41,072 bases of DNA, taken from an uncultured Peptostreptococcaceae bacterium. GTDB lineage: Bacteria > Bacillota > Clostridia > Peptostreptococcales > Anaerovoracaceae. The stretch is from assembly GCA_910588185.1 (NCBI GenBank), contig CAJUQR010000011.1, forward strand, positions 1-41,072. Direction: 5' to 3'. This document shows, in pieces, positions 1-7,791 of the stretch (position 1 is the first letter of the stretch; each line of letters opens with the position of its first letter). The position numbers and the translations under genes were made by a program. The notes beneath the pieces were generated by a model that was not told the origin of the DNA, made no database searches, and saw only the letters and a list, made by a program, of their open reading frames with translations.

Positions 1-55
1 CTGCGCCGATGATACTTGGTGGGAAGCTGCCTGGAAAAGTAGGTCCTCGCCGGTT
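1..55 (+). rRNA. rrf: 5S ribosomal RNA, 3' end (partial)
   Basis: The first ~55 bases match the 3' third of bacterial 5S rRNA: GCGCCGATGATACT near the start, then GGAAAAGTAGGTCCTCGCCGG. The 5' part lies outside the window, so the exact 3' end (53-56) is estimated. A strong intrinsic terminator follows at once, as expected for the end of an rRNA operon. Confidence 0.88.
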
Positions 56-59
56 CGAT

Positions 60-91
60 AAAAGACAGTCCATTGAGGCTGTCTTTTTTTA
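60..91 (+). terminator. Intrinsic terminator of the rRNA operon
   Basis: AAAAGACAG and CTGTCTTTT form a 9-bp stem around a short loop, followed by a run of T. It sits directly after the 5S rRNA end. Confidence 0.88.
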
Positions 92-158
92 TTAGTTTTA
101 TTATTTTTTGAAAGAGAGTCTAACCAAAGTCAAGGGGCTTTCTTTCTTAATATAGTTA

Positions 159-167
159 TGCTATAAT
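159..167 (+). promoter_or_regulatory. Extended -10 promoter for the small ORF/tmk operon
   Basis: TGCTATAAT is a perfect extended -10 (TG-N-TATAAT). The -35 region 17 bases upstream (139-144, TTTCTT) is weak, which suits an extended -10 promoter. It lies ~60 bases before the 34-aa ORF, the first gene of the tmk run. Confidence 0.55.
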
Positions 168-226
168 AATTTAGTGATGCTAGCTGCATTATTTTATATA
201 CTTGCAAATTACGGAGGAAGATATTT

Positions 227-331
227 ATGAGATTTGTTAAGATATTATTTGCATTATTGATTTGTTTTCCTCTTGCTGTTGTGTGTTTCCATTTTCTCAA
301 AAAGCTCGTTGATCAGCTTAGTAAAAAATAG
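227..331 (+). CDS. 34-aa predicted membrane peptide
   Basis: I do not recognise this peptide. ATG at 227 follows GGAGG at 213-217 with nine bases between, so translation is plausible. The product begins MRFVKILFALLICFPLAVV: a basic start, one hydrophobic helix over roughly residues 4-24, and a basic tail ending in KK, as in a single-pass membrane peptide. It lies downstream of an extended -10 promoter and ends 18 bases before tmk, so it is probably co-transcribed with tmk. The strong Shine-Dalgarno and helix argue for a real gene; the short length and lack of recognisable relatives argue against certainty. Confidence 0.5.
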   Translation: MRFVKILFALLICFPLAVVCFHFLKKLVDQLSKK

Positions 332-349
332 TTTTTGTGGGAGTATAAG

Positions 350-979
350 ATGAAGAAAGGTATATTTATTTCTGTAGAGGGATCAGATGGCTCAGGAAAG
401 TCTACACAGATTGAAAATATAAAAAAGTTTTTCAAAGATAAGGGAATAGATATTGTATTTACAAGAGAGCCCGGCGGCACTCAGATAGGCGAAATACTTA
501 GAAATCTTGTTCTCGATAAAAACTTAAAAGAGATGGATGATATGACGGAAGCGTTAGTGTATGCTGCTGCAAGAGCGCAGCATGTAGCGCAAGTAATAAA
601 ACCTGCTTTGAATGAAGGAAAAATAGTTATATGTGATAGATTTGTTGATTCCAGTATAGCTTATCAAGGCTATGGAAGAGGTCTAGGAGAGTCAGTTAAG
701 ATAATAAATGACTTTGCAATAGCAGGATGCATGCCTGATGTTACATTTTTGATGAAGATGGACCCTAGGATTGGAAGAAGAAGAATTAAAGCAGATCAAC
801 AAGACAGGATAGAGCTTGAAAAGGATGATTTTCATATAAAAACATTTGAAGGATATCTTGAACTTGAAAGGCAGTATCCTGACAGAATAGTGGGAATAGA
901 TGCAAGCCGTACTATAGAAGAAATTAAGATTGACATTTATAACAAGTTAGAGGATGTGTTGAAGAGTGTCGTTGAATAG
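350..979 (+). CDS. tmk: Thymidylate kinase
   Basis: Phosphorylates dTMP to dTDP with ATP, the step that commits thymidine nucleotides to DNA synthesis; cytosolic. The 209-aa product opens MKKGIFISVEGSDGSGKST, whose GSDGSGKST is the P-loop; DRFVDSSIAYQGYGRGL is the family's dTMP-binding DR(Y/F) motif, and the RRRIKADQQDRIE segment is the lid. Length is normal for TMPK. I chose ATG 350 because GGGAG at 339-343 is correctly spaced and the family starts here; an in-frame TTG at 335 would only add five residues. It overlaps holB by 14 bases, so the two are translationally coupled. Firmicutes often carry darA/yaaQ between these genes; here it is absent. Confidence 0.95.
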   Translation: MKKGIFISVEGSDGSGKSTQIENIKKFFKDKGIDIVFTREPGGTQIGEILRNLVLDKNLKEMDDMTEALVYAAARAQHVAQVIKPALNEGKIVICDRFVDSSIAYQGYGRGLGESVKIINDFAIAGCMPDVTFLMKMDPRIGRRRIKADQQDRIELEKDDFHIKTFEGYLELERQYPDRIVGIDASRTIEEIKIDIYNKLEDVLKSVVE

Positions 980-1772
980 TTATAAAACCAATAAAAAACT
1001 TGTTGATAAAATAAGTGCTGGAATTATCCAGGGCAAGGTTTTTCATGCATATATAATTGAAGGCGATAGTCTTTCTGATAAAGAAGGATTTTCAAAAGAA
1101 TTTTGTAAAGCTATAGTTTGCAAATCTAAGTCCGGAGTTTCCTGTGATCAATGTGTAAATTGTCGAAAGATAGACCATGATAATTATGAGGATTTACATT
1201 TTATAGAATCTGATGGGTTATCTGTAAAGGATGAACAGATTTCTAAACTGCAAGAGGAACTTAAAAAGAAGCCTGTAGGTGAAAGACATATTGCAATAAT
1301 AAAAGACGCTGATACCATGACTGCGAGGGCGCAGAACAGGCTTTTAAAGACTTTAGAGGAGCCTTTTGCAGGAACTGTAATAATTCTGCTTTCTGAAAAT
1401 AGAGAAAATTTATTGGCCACTATTAGGTCCAGGTGTGTGCTGTATAGACTGGAATGCTCTGCCAGCAATATGTCAGGCAATGAAATGGCAGAAGAGATTT
1501 TTAATGCCGTTAGTGAGGAAAAGAATTTTTACGAATTAAAACAGATTCTGAACAAATGGGTGAAAAACAGAGAAGATGCATTTGTTTTACTTGATGGTCT
1601 TGAAAGACTTTATGAGGGGCTTCTTGTTGGAAACGATAAAAGAAATAGATTGCATAGAAGAGAAGAGATAATCAGAGATATTGAGCTTATTGAGGAGGCA
1701 AGGAGAGATTTGCTTGCCAAGGTTAATTATCAGTATGCTGTTAAAAATCTTATAATAAAAATTGGAGGCTAA
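966..1772 (+). CDS. holB: DNA polymerase III subunit delta'
   Basis: Clamp-loader subunit that helps load the beta sliding clamp at primed sites. The 268-aa protein has the AAA+ N-terminus characteristic of DnaX/HolB, with AYIIEGD where ATPases carry a P-loop (delta' is not an ATPase), a four-cysteine zinc module CKSKSGVSCDQCVNC at ~residues 52-66, and TARAQNRLLKTLEEP followed by IRSRC, the SRC motif of clamp-loader subunits. The start is GTG 966 inside the tmk end; TTG 972 is an alternative two codons on. The stop overlaps the ATG of ricT. It sits in the common tmk-holB-ricT order of Firmicutes. Confidence 0.92.
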   Translation: MSLNSYKTNKKLVDKISAGIIQGKVFHAYIIEGDSLSDKEGFSKEFCKAIVCKSKSGVSCDQCVNCRKIDHDNYEDLHFIESDGLSVKDEQISKLQEELKKKPVGERHIAIIKDADTMTARAQNRLLKTLEEPFAGTVIILLSENRENLLATIRSRCVLYRLECSASNMSGNEMAEEIFNAVSEEKNFYELKQILNKWVKNREDAFVLLDGLERLYEGLLVGNDKRNRLHRREEIIRDIELIEEARRDLLAKVNYQYAVKNLIIKIGG

Positions 1773-1774
1773 TG

Positions 1775-2722
1775 ATGGTGAAAGTAGCTGGCGTAAGATT
1801 TAAAACCGCCGGAAAAGTATATTATTTTGATCCCGATGATATTGAAGTTAAAATTGGTGATAGCGTAATTGTTGAAACTGCAAGAGGAATGGAATTTGGA
1901 ACAGTTACCATGGATATAGCTGAAGTTTCGGAGAGTGAAATTGTTGCGCCTCTTAAAAAAATCGTGAGGATTGCTAACGAGGAAGATCAAAAACAACACA
2001 TAGAAAACGTAAAGAAAAAAGAAAAGGCCATGAGATTGTGTCAGGAAAAGGTGGATAAGCATGGTCTTGTTATGAAGCTTATAGATGTAGAGTATACATT
2101 CGATAATAGTAAAATAGTATTTTATTTTACAGCTGATGGAAGAGTAGATTTTCGTGAGCTTGTAAAAGACTTGGCAAGTGTTTTTAAGATGCGCATAGAG
2201 CTTAGACAGATAGGCGTAAGAGATGAGGCGAAGATGCTTGGCGGAATAGGAAGCTGTGGACGTGCACTTTGTTGTCATAGCTGGCTTGCTGATTTTGAGC
2301 CAGTGTCTATTAAAATGGCAAAAGTACAAAATTTATCTTTGAATCCTTCCAAGATATCAGGTATATGCGGCAGGCTCATGTGTTGTTTAAAGTATGAGAA
2401 TGATATCTATATGGAGTTTAGAAGAGGAATGCCTGATGTTGGCGAAAAGGTAAAAACTCCTGACGGACTTGCAAAGGTAGTTGATACCAACATGCTTGAG
2501 AATAAAGTGAAGGTAAGGCTTTATACAGATGAAAAGCCTAAAGCTAAAAAAGGCGAAGAATGTCCGGAAGATCAGGAAGAAAAACTGTCAACTGATATTT
2601 ATACTTATAAGAAGCAAGAGATAAAACGTTTTGAAAAACGCAAAGAAAACCATAATATCAATATATTTGAAGGCGTTGACGAAGATACTATGAAAGAAAT
2701 AAAAGAACTTATTAAGGATTGA
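1775..2722 (+). CDS. ricT: PSP1-domain protein RicT/YaaT (Y-complex)
   Basis: In Bacillus, RicT (YaaT) acts with RicA and RicF in the Y-complex, which carries Fe-S clusters, directs RNase Y processing and affects sporulation and competence. The 315-aa protein has the PSP1 core at residues ~60-230, including GGIGSCGRALCCHSWL and SGICGRLMCCLKYE, the cysteine clusters that bind the cluster. About 40 residues longer than B. subtilis YaaT: residues beyond ~240 form a Lys/Glu-rich tail. GGAGG at 1764-1768 favours ATG 1775 (six-base spacing) over ATG 1772. Ric partners ricA and ricF are not in the window. Confidence 0.9.
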   Translation: MVKVAGVRFKTAGKVYYFDPDDIEVKIGDSVIVETARGMEFGTVTMDIAEVSESEIVAPLKKIVRIANEEDQKQHIENVKKKEKAMRLCQEKVDKHGLVMKLIDVEYTFDNSKIVFYFTADGRVDFRELVKDLASVFKMRIELRQIGVRDEAKMLGGIGSCGRALCCHSWLADFEPVSIKMAKVQNLSLNPSKISGICGRLMCCLKYENDIYMEFRRGMPDVGEKVKTPDGLAKVVDTNMLENKVKVRLYTDEKPKAKKGEECPEDQEEKLSTDIYTYKKQEIKRFEKRKENHNINIFEGVDEDTMKEIKELIKD

Positions 2723-2726
2723 TACA

Positions 2727-3500
2727 GTGTGCGAAATTAATACCTTGTGGGAAAAAACATTGCGCTTAGGTGAAAGAATGGATGATATAGGATTTGGCGG
2801 CATGAAACTCATACAAAAGCCAGATGAGTTTTGCTATGGAGTAGATGCTGTTATACTTTCAGAATTTGCGTCATCGCAGCATAAAAATCAACCTGAAATA
2901 GTAGTGGATTTAGGTACAGGCACAGGTATAATTCCTCTTATCATGTATCATAAAATATGTCCTCAAAAAATTTATGGCATTGAAGTACAATGTGATTCTT
3001 GGGAAAGGGCATGTCGCAATGCTATAAATAATGGATTAGAAAAAAGTATATCGTTTATAAACGATGATATTAAAAATGTAGATAAAACTTGGGGAAGAGA
3101 GCTTAAGGGATGTGTAGATATGGTTATAAGCAATCCGCCATATTTTAAAGGCGGAGGCGGCATAATTAATGACCATATGCCAAAGACTATAGCTAGGCAT
3201 GAAACATCTGCGGGAATAGAAGATTTTATTGAATGTGCAGCTTACTTGCTTAAGCCAAGAGGTGAATTTTTTATGATTCACAGGCCTTCAAGACTTGTTG
3301 ATATCTGTTATTTTGGCAGGAAGAACAGCCTTGAACCAAAGTTGATGCGTTTTGTAAGCCCCAAAAGAGAAACTGCGCCAAATCTTGTTTTAATTGAGAT
3401 GGTAAAGAATGGCGGCAGTGAACTTAGACTGCTTGACCCAATGTGGATTTATGATGGTAAAGGTCAATATACGCAGGATGTTTTAAAAGCATATAAATAA
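2727..3500 (+). CDS. tRNA1(Val)-type (adenine37-N6)-methyltransferase, TrmN6/YabB family
   Basis: SAM-dependent N6-adenine methyltransferase; the best-known member methylates A37 of tRNA-Val, but the substrate here is inferred from family only. The 257-aa protein has the substrate-side opening ERMDDIGFGGMKLIQ, then VVDLGTGTGIIPL (SAM motif I, residues ~60-72) and VISNPPYFKGGGG, the NPPY catalytic motif of N6-adenine enzymes. GTG 2727 has AAGGA at 2713-2717 upstream. It is the last gene of the tmk-holB-ricT run, a position typical in Firmicutes. It converges on spmB with a three-base gap and no hairpin between them, so transcripts from the two sides probably overlap. Confidence 0.86.
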   Translation: MCEINTLWEKTLRLGERMDDIGFGGMKLIQKPDEFCYGVDAVILSEFASSQHKNQPEIVVDLGTGTGIIPLIMYHKICPQKIYGIEVQCDSWERACRNAINNGLEKSISFINDDIKNVDKTWGRELKGCVDMVISNPPYFKGGGGIINDHMPKTIARHETSAGIEDFIECAAYLLKPRGEFFMIHRPSRLVDICYFGRKNSLEPKLMRFVSPKRETAPNLVLIEMVKNGGSELRLLDPMWIYDGKGQYTQDVLKAYK

Positions 3501-3503
3501 AAA

Positions 3504-4031
3504 TCACATGAATTTACATATTATGATTGATACTATGATTCCTGTTACATAACCTATGAGACCTCCCTTAAATGCATGTCTCATTTGTTTAACTTTAGTG
3601 ACGCCGAAGTATAAGGCAAGAACGTATATTATTGTTTCGCATCCGCCGGTCATGACACAAGCAACTCTGCCCGCATATGAATCCGGGCCGACGTTTTCAA
3701 GTATGTCTTGTAGTATTATAAGCGAGCCGCTGCCTGAAATTGCTCTTAGGAACATCAGAGGAAGCAGCTGTGCGGGAACTTCTAAAGCTGTGAGAACAGG
3801 AGACAGTACAATATCAATCATGTTTAGTATGCCGGATGAAGTTAGACTGTTTATGGCAAAAAATATTCCTATAAGAAATGGAAGTATCTCGATTGCAGTT
3901 TTTAAACCATTTTTTGCACCTTCTATAAAGAAGTCATATATCGGAGCACGCTTCCATAACCCGTAGAATATTATCACGGCGCTCATTATAGGCAGAAACC
4001 CTGTTGATAAAAAAGTAAAAACTTGTGTCAT
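3504..4031 (-). CDS. spmB: Spore maturation protein B
   Basis: Membrane protein needed, together with SpmA, for full spore core dehydration and heat resistance; made in the mother cell. The 175-aa product has four to five hydrophobic segments and the nucleoside-recognition (Gate) fold signature, with LRAISGSGSLIILQDILENVGPDS and VMTGGCETIIYVLALYFG typical of SpmB. It starts immediately after the spmA stop (spmA stop codon 4032-4034, spmB ATG 4029-4031), so translation is tightly coupled. The C-terminal end faces the methyltransferase gene convergently. Confidence 0.93.
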   Translation of the reverse strand: MTQVFTFLSTGFLPIMSAVIIFYGLWKRAPIYDFFIEGAKNGLKTAIEILPFLIGIFFAINSLTSSGILNMIDIVLSPVLTALEVPAQLLPLMFLRAISGSGSLIILQDILENVGPDSYAGRVACVMTGGCETIIYVLALYFGVTKVKQMRHAFKGGLIGYVTGIIVSIIICKFM

Positions 4032-4604
4032 TTAATCTCTCCTTTCAAAGAATTTGCAGGCGATTACCGATACTACAATAGTTGTTGCAGCAGTTATTAT
4101 TGACGGCAGTACTATTGAATATGGATCTGCAGAACCAAGATCAGACCGTATTTGTATTGCCATTATAGGAAATATAGGAGCAAAAGCCATATTTACGACT
4201 GCGAAAGTACACATATCATTACTTGCTATAGGACTGTGCTTATTCAGGTCGTCGAGTTTTTCCATGGTACGCAGTGCAAAAACTGTGGAGCTGTTTCCTG
4301 CTCCAAAGATATTAGCCATAAAACTCATTATTATTGAGGATATGGTTTCAGGATCTTTTTGAGATGGAAACAGAATCCTGGTTAGAGGTAAAAGTAATTT
4401 TGATAATTTATTTATAAGACCTGTGCGTTCCGCGATTTCCATAAGACCGCTCCACATTGCCATTATGCCTACTAGACCTATAATAAATTGTACGGCTTGC
4501 GTAGAACCTTCTGTAAGGGCTTCATTAAGGGAGGACAGATTTCCGCTGAAACATGCGTATACAAAAGAGGCGGCAAAGATTATTGCCCATATTAAATTCA
4601 TCAT
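4032..4604 (-). CDS. spmA: Spore maturation protein A
   Basis: Partner of SpmB in spore core dehydration. The 190-aa membrane protein shows GLVGIMAMWSGLMEIAERTG and IIMSFMANIFGAGNSSTVFALRTMEKL, both SpmA signatures in the Gate fold. GGAGA lies just upstream of the tandem ATG start (minus strand), preceded by a sigmaE-like promoter at 4660-4631. In B. subtilis spmA and spmB follow dacB in a sigmaE operon; here dacB is absent and spmA is first. Confidence 0.93.
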   Translation of the reverse strand: MMNLIWAIIFAASFVYACFSGNLSSLNEALTEGSTQAVQFIIGLVGIMAMWSGLMEIAERTGLINKLSKLLLPLTRILFPSQKDPETISSIIMSFMANIFGAGNSSTVFALRTMEKLDDLNKHSPIASNDMCTFAVVNMAFAPIFPIMAIQIRSDLGSADPYSIVLPSIITAATTIVVSVIACKFFERRD

Positions 4605-4630
4605 GATATAGTCTCCTTTCGCTGTAATAA

Positions 4631-4660
4631 AATGTATGCGTAAAAATCAAAAAAATGTTG
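4631..4660 (-). promoter_or_regulatory. SigmaE-like promoter of spmA-spmB
   Basis: On the minus strand CATACATT (plus 4638-4631) matches the sigmaE -10 CATACAMT at seven of eight bases, and CAACATT (plus 4660-4654) is a fair -35 (KMATATT) 15 bases upstream. Mother-cell expression is what spmA/spmB need. The -35 overlaps the -35 of the divergent vegetative promoter. Confidence 0.55.
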
Positions 4661-4687
4661 AAGCAATTTCCTGTTTTAGGTTATAAT
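4658..4687 (+). promoter_or_regulatory. SigmaA-like promoter of the 111-aa protein/abrB genes
   Basis: TTGAAG (4658-4663), 18-base spacer, TATAAT (4682-4687). It lies 31 bases before the ATG at 4719 and overlaps the divergent sigmaE-like promoter of spmA by three bases. Confidence 0.7.
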
Positions 4688-4718
4688 AAAAAGAGTGTGC
4701 CAAACAAGGAGGTATAAT

Positions 4719-5054
4719 ATGACAGTAACAATTACACTAAAGGGAGCACTGCTCACAATTATTGCAGTGGTTGCCATTATTTTATTGATATATTTAATTG
4801 CTCTTATCAGAAAAGCAATTACAACTTTAAATAAAGTTAATACTGTACTTGATGATGCTAAAGTAGTATCTGAGGTCACTGCCGACAAAGCTAAAAAGGT
4901 AGATGGTATAGTAGATGGTATAAGTGATTCGGTTGGAACGGTTGTAAACTCAATTAAGGGCAATCAGAGTGTTGTTGCGGCGGTAACTAATGTTGTTAAT
5001 GCTGCAAGCAGCTTTGCCGGAATTGTAAAAAAGCCGACTAATAAAAATGAGTAA
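4719..5054 (+). CDS. Membrane-anchored helical protein, DUF948-like
   Basis: A 111-aa protein with one N-terminal membrane helix (residues ~8-32, GALLTIIAVVAIILLIYLIA) and then a long amphipathic helix rich in Val, Ala and Asp (IRKAITTLNKVNTVLDDAK onward), an arrangement like the DUF948 family of small envelope proteins. No enzyme motif is visible. ATG 4719 is preceded by a full AAGGAGG at 4706-4712; a GTG at 4695 lies upstream in frame but lacks a ribosome site. It has its own sigmaA-like promoter and is followed after 29 bases by abrB, with which it probably shares a transcript. Function unknown. Confidence 0.75.
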   Translation: MTVTITLKGALLTIIAVVAIILLIYLIALIRKAITTLNKVNTVLDDAKVVSEVTADKAKKVDGIVDGISDSVGTVVNSIKGNQSVVAAVTNVVNAASSFAGIVKKPTNKNE

Positions 5055-5083
5055 GGTAATTGGAAACAAAGGAGGACGTAAAA

Positions 5084-5326
5084 ATGAAAGCAACAGGAAT
5101 TGTCAGACCGGTAGACCCATTGGGTAGAGTAGTTATACCAGTGGAACTGAGAAGAAATTTGGGGATAAAGACTGAGGACTCTCTTGAAGTATTCGTTGAT
5201 GGTGAATATATAATGCTGAAAAAATATGAGCCAGCATGTATATTTTGCGGAAATGTAAAAGAAGTTGTTTCGATTCACGGCAAAAATGTTTGTAAGACTT
5301 GTATAGAAGAAATGAAAAATTTATAG
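5084..5326 (+). CDS. AbrB/SpoVT-family transition-state regulator
   Basis: An 80-aa DNA-binding protein. Residues 1-45 (MKATGIVRPVDPLGRVVIPV then ELRRNLGI) match the swapped-hairpin AbrB domain nearly residue for residue, so it should bind DNA as a dimer or tetramer. AbrB proteins repress post-exponential genes. The C-terminus differs from B. subtilis AbrB: it has CIFCG and CKTC, a CxxC-N15-CxxC arrangement that could bind zinc. ATG 5084 follows AAAGGAGGA at 5068-5075. It lies 19 bases before murA, probably in the same transcript. Confidence 0.88.
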   Translation: MKATGIVRPVDPLGRVVIPVELRRNLGIKTEDSLEVFVDGEYIMLKKYEPACIFCGNVKEVVSIHGKNVCKTCIEEMKNL

Positions 5327-5345
5327 GCTGTGGAGGCTTGTTGAA

Positions 5346-6611
5346 TTGGCTAAGTATATTGTAGAACAAAGTGGTCCTCTAAAAGGTGAGGTTCAAATTA
5401 GTGGTGCAAAAAATGCAGTACTTCCTCTCATGGCGGCTGCTTTACTTTCTGATGAGGCGTGTATTATAGATGATGTTCCTCATTTAAGAGATGTAAGTTT
5501 GATGAAGGAGATACTTTCCTCATTGGGCTCTAAAATAGAAGAAAAAGGTGAAAATTCCATTTCGATATGTACAGAGGACATAAAGACTACAGAGTTGGAA
5601 CAAGAGCTTGTAAGTAAGATGAGAGCATCTATATTAGTTATGGGACCGCTGCTTGCAAGAAAAGGAAGAGCCAGAATTCCGCTCCCCGGAGGATGTGCTA
5701 TAGGTGCAAGACCCATAGAGTTACATCTCAAAGGATTTGAAATTCTCGGTGCAGTAGTTACAAAGGGTGACGATTATGTTGAAGCTGTCTCCGGAGGTCA
5801 AGGTCTTATAGGAGATCAAATCTATTTGGATTTTCCCAGCGTAGGAGCTACCGAGAATATAATGATGGCAGCTGTATTGGCAGAAGGAACCACGTACATT
5901 GAAAATGCCGCGGAAGAACCGGAAATTGTCGATCTTGCTAACTTTTTAAACAAGATGGGAGCAAAGATAAAGGGCGCCGGAACTGATACAATAAGAATTG
6001 AAGGTGTTAAGCAGCTTCATGGGGCCAAACATACGGTTATTCCAGATAGAATTGAAGCGGGAACATTTATGCTTGCAGCAGCAATAACAAGAGGTGCGGT
6101 ACACCTTTGCAATGTAGAGCCAGATCATGTTAAGCCTATTATAGCAAAGCTTCGTGAATGTGGAGTAAGGATAGATGTCGGTGATGAGGATATTACCATA
6201 AGAGGTGATTTGGGACCTCAAATGGCGACAGATATAAAGACATTACCGTATCCGGGATTTCCTACAGATATACAGTCGCCGTTTATGTCATATCTTACTA
6301 CTGTAGAAGGTTCAAGTACTGTAATTGAAACTGTATTTGAAAATCGATTTATGCATGTTGCACAGCTTGGAAAGATGGGCGCCAGCATTGAGACAGCCGG
6401 TAATAAAGCCAATATAAAGGGCAATTCCAAACTGAGGGGATGCAATGTTATTGCCACAGACCTGAGAGCCGGAGCTGCGCTTGTGCTTGCGGGACTTGTC
6501 GCAGAGGGAAAAACAGAGATTTCGGAGATTTATCACATTGAAAGAGGTTATGAGAAATTCACTGAAAAATTTGCTGGTCTGGGTGCAACAATTACAAAAG
6601 TGGACGACTAA
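5346..6611 (+). CDS. murA: UDP-N-acetylglucosamine 1-carboxyvinyltransferase
   Basis: First committed step of peptidoglycan synthesis: transfers enolpyruvate from PEP to UDP-GlcNAc; target of fosfomycin. The 421-aa protein has QISGAKNAVLPLMAAALL at the N-terminus and LPGGCAIGARPIELH, in which the Cys is the catalytic residue that fosfomycin modifies, so this copy should be fosfomycin-sensitive. Length is normal. The start is TTG 5346, nine bases after GGAGG (5332-5336); no in-frame ATG fits the family's N-terminus. In Bacillus the second murA paralogue also lies just before spoIID, as here. A strong terminator follows. Confidence 0.95.
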   Translation: MAKYIVEQSGPLKGEVQISGAKNAVLPLMAAALLSDEACIIDDVPHLRDVSLMKEILSSLGSKIEEKGENSISICTEDIKTTELEQELVSKMRASILVMGPLLARKGRARIPLPGGCAIGARPIELHLKGFEILGAVVTKGDDYVEAVSGGQGLIGDQIYLDFPSVGATENIMMAAVLAEGTTYIENAAEEPEIVDLANFLNKMGAKIKGAGTDTIRIEGVKQLHGAKHTVIPDRIEAGTFMLAAAITRGAVHLCNVEPDHVKPIIAKLRECGVRIDVGDEDITIRGDLGPQMATDIKTLPYPGFPTDIQSPFMSYLTTVEGSSTVIETVFENRFMHVAQLGKMGASIETAGNKANIKGNSKLRGCNVIATDLRAGAALVLAGLVAEGKTEISEIYHIERGYEKFTEKFAGLGATITKVDD

Positions 6612-6620
6612 GAAATTTTT

Positions 6621-6650
6621 AGGGCAAATTAAATTGCCCTATTTTTATTT
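6621..6650 (+). terminator. Intrinsic terminator after murA
   Basis: AGGGCAA and TTGCCCT form a 7-bp stem around ATTAAA, followed by ATTTTTATTT. It separates murA from spoIID. Confidence 0.85.
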
Positions 6651-6665
6651 GCATTTAACTTGTAC

Positions 6666-6695
6666 GTTATAAAAGGGATGTCTTTTGCATAAAAT
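6666..6695 (+). promoter_or_regulatory. Possible sigmaE promoter of spoIID
   Basis: CATAAAAT at 6688-6695 matches the sigmaE -10 (CATACAMT) at seven of eight bases, but the expected -35 region (GTTATAA, 6666-6672) is a poor match and the implied start is very close to the ribosome site at 6703. Support is mainly that spoIID is a sigmaE gene elsewhere. Confidence 0.3.
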
Positions 6696-6715
6696 TCCCT
6701 ATGGAGGAATTGCAA

Positions 6716-7708
6716 ATGAAAAGAGTAATACAAGCCATACTTCTTGCTTTATTTTTCTTTGTTGGTATTCCATTGATTTTGGGAACCTTTTTAAGCGGGG
6801 CAGATGAAAAGGAAGTAAAAAATAAAGGGGAAAATTTGAATAAAGTAGGTGTACCGAAGACTATAAACGTATGGATTGCAGAAGAGGAAAAGGTGGAAAA
6901 GATGGATTTTGAGGATTATGTTACGGGAGTTACAGCCAGCGAAATGCCATCAAGTTTTGATGAAGAAGCGTTAAAAGCCCAATCTGTTGCGGCAAGAACT
7001 TATGCTATGGCAAAAGTTTTAAAATATGATGAAAAGAAGCCGGATACTCATCCTGAAGCTCCTGTGTGCAATACTACTCATTGTCAAGCGTATAAAAGCA
7101 AGAAAAGGCTTATAGAGCTGCATGATGATGGATGGGAAAAGAACGGCTTTAATAAAGTAAAAAAAGCTTGTGAAGCTACTGAAGGAGAACTGTTATATTA
7201 CGACGGAGAAATGGTTATGCAGCCTTTGTTCTTTAGTTCCAGCGGAGGACAGACGGAAAATTCTGAGGATGTTTTTTCGGGAGCATATCCTTACCTTGTA
7301 AGTGTATCGAGTCCATATGAGGAAAATGCCAGTCATAAAAATGAAGAAAAAAGTTTTTCTTTTGGTGAGATAAAAAGTCTTTTAAATAATAAATATCCTG
7401 ATAGAGCTATCGGACAGCTGTCATCTGCCAATATAAAAATAATATCCAGGACATCAGGAGGCAGAGTAGATAAAATGCAAGTAGGACAATCTTCATTTAA
7501 AGGAACAGAGATAAGGAATGCTTTAGGGCTTAGTTCTGCACTGTTTTCTGTAGGCTTTGGAAATGATGGAAAAAGCGTGACTTTTACATCAAACGGATTT
7601 GGTCATGGAGTTGGTCTCAGCCAATATGGAGCGGATGGCATGGCAAAAGAGGGAAATGATTATAAAGAAATACTTACACATTATTATACCGGAACAAAAA
7701 TATACTGA
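6716..7708 (+). CDS. spoIID: Stage II sporulation protein D (lytic transglycosylase)
   Basis: Cleaves glycan strands during septal thinning and engulfment, acting with SpoIIM and SpoIIP from the mother-cell membrane. The 330-aa protein has an N-terminal membrane helix (MKRVIQAILLALFFFVGIPL), then TASEMPSSFDEEALKAQSVA continuing AARTYA, the SpoIID core with the catalytic Glu; SSSGGQTENSEDVF; and FGHGVGLSQYGADGMA near the end. ATG 6716 follows GGAGG at 6703-6707; the ATG at 6701 overlaps that site and is unlikely. It lies after the murA terminator, so it depends on its own, presumably sporulation, promoter. spoIIQ, its neighbour in Bacillus, is absent. Confidence 0.94.
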   Translation: MKRVIQAILLALFFFVGIPLILGTFLSGADEKEVKNKGENLNKVGVPKTINVWIAEEEKVEKMDFEDYVTGVTASEMPSSFDEEALKAQSVAARTYAMAKVLKYDEKKPDTHPEAPVCNTTHCQAYKSKKRLIELHDDGWEKNGFNKVKKACEATEGELLYYDGEMVMQPLFFSSSGGQTENSEDVFSGAYPYLVSVSSPYEENASHKNEEKSFSFGEIKSLLNNKYPDRAIGQLSSANIKIISRTSGGRVDKMQVGQSSFKGTEIRNALGLSSALFSVGFGNDGKSVTFTSNGFGHGVGLSQYGADGMAKEGNDYKEILTHYYTGTKIY

Positions 7709-7719
7709 TATAATTAATC

Positions 7720-7748
7720 TTGATTTGATATACTGCCTATTGTATTAT
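7720..7748 (+). promoter_or_regulatory. Candidate sigmaA promoter of fbp
   Basis: TTGATT (7720-7725), 17-base spacer, TATTAT (7743-7748), 44 bases before the fbp ATG. No terminator is visible between spoIID and fbp, so read-through is also possible. Confidence 0.5.
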
Positions 7749-7791
7749 AAAAGAGATAGCATATACGTTTGCTTAAGAGAAAGGAAAAATT

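Noticed and set aside
3556..3966. 136-codon plus-strand frame opposite spmB
   Set aside because: It is the antisense shadow of spmB, which has clear SpmB motifs, and has no ribosome site.
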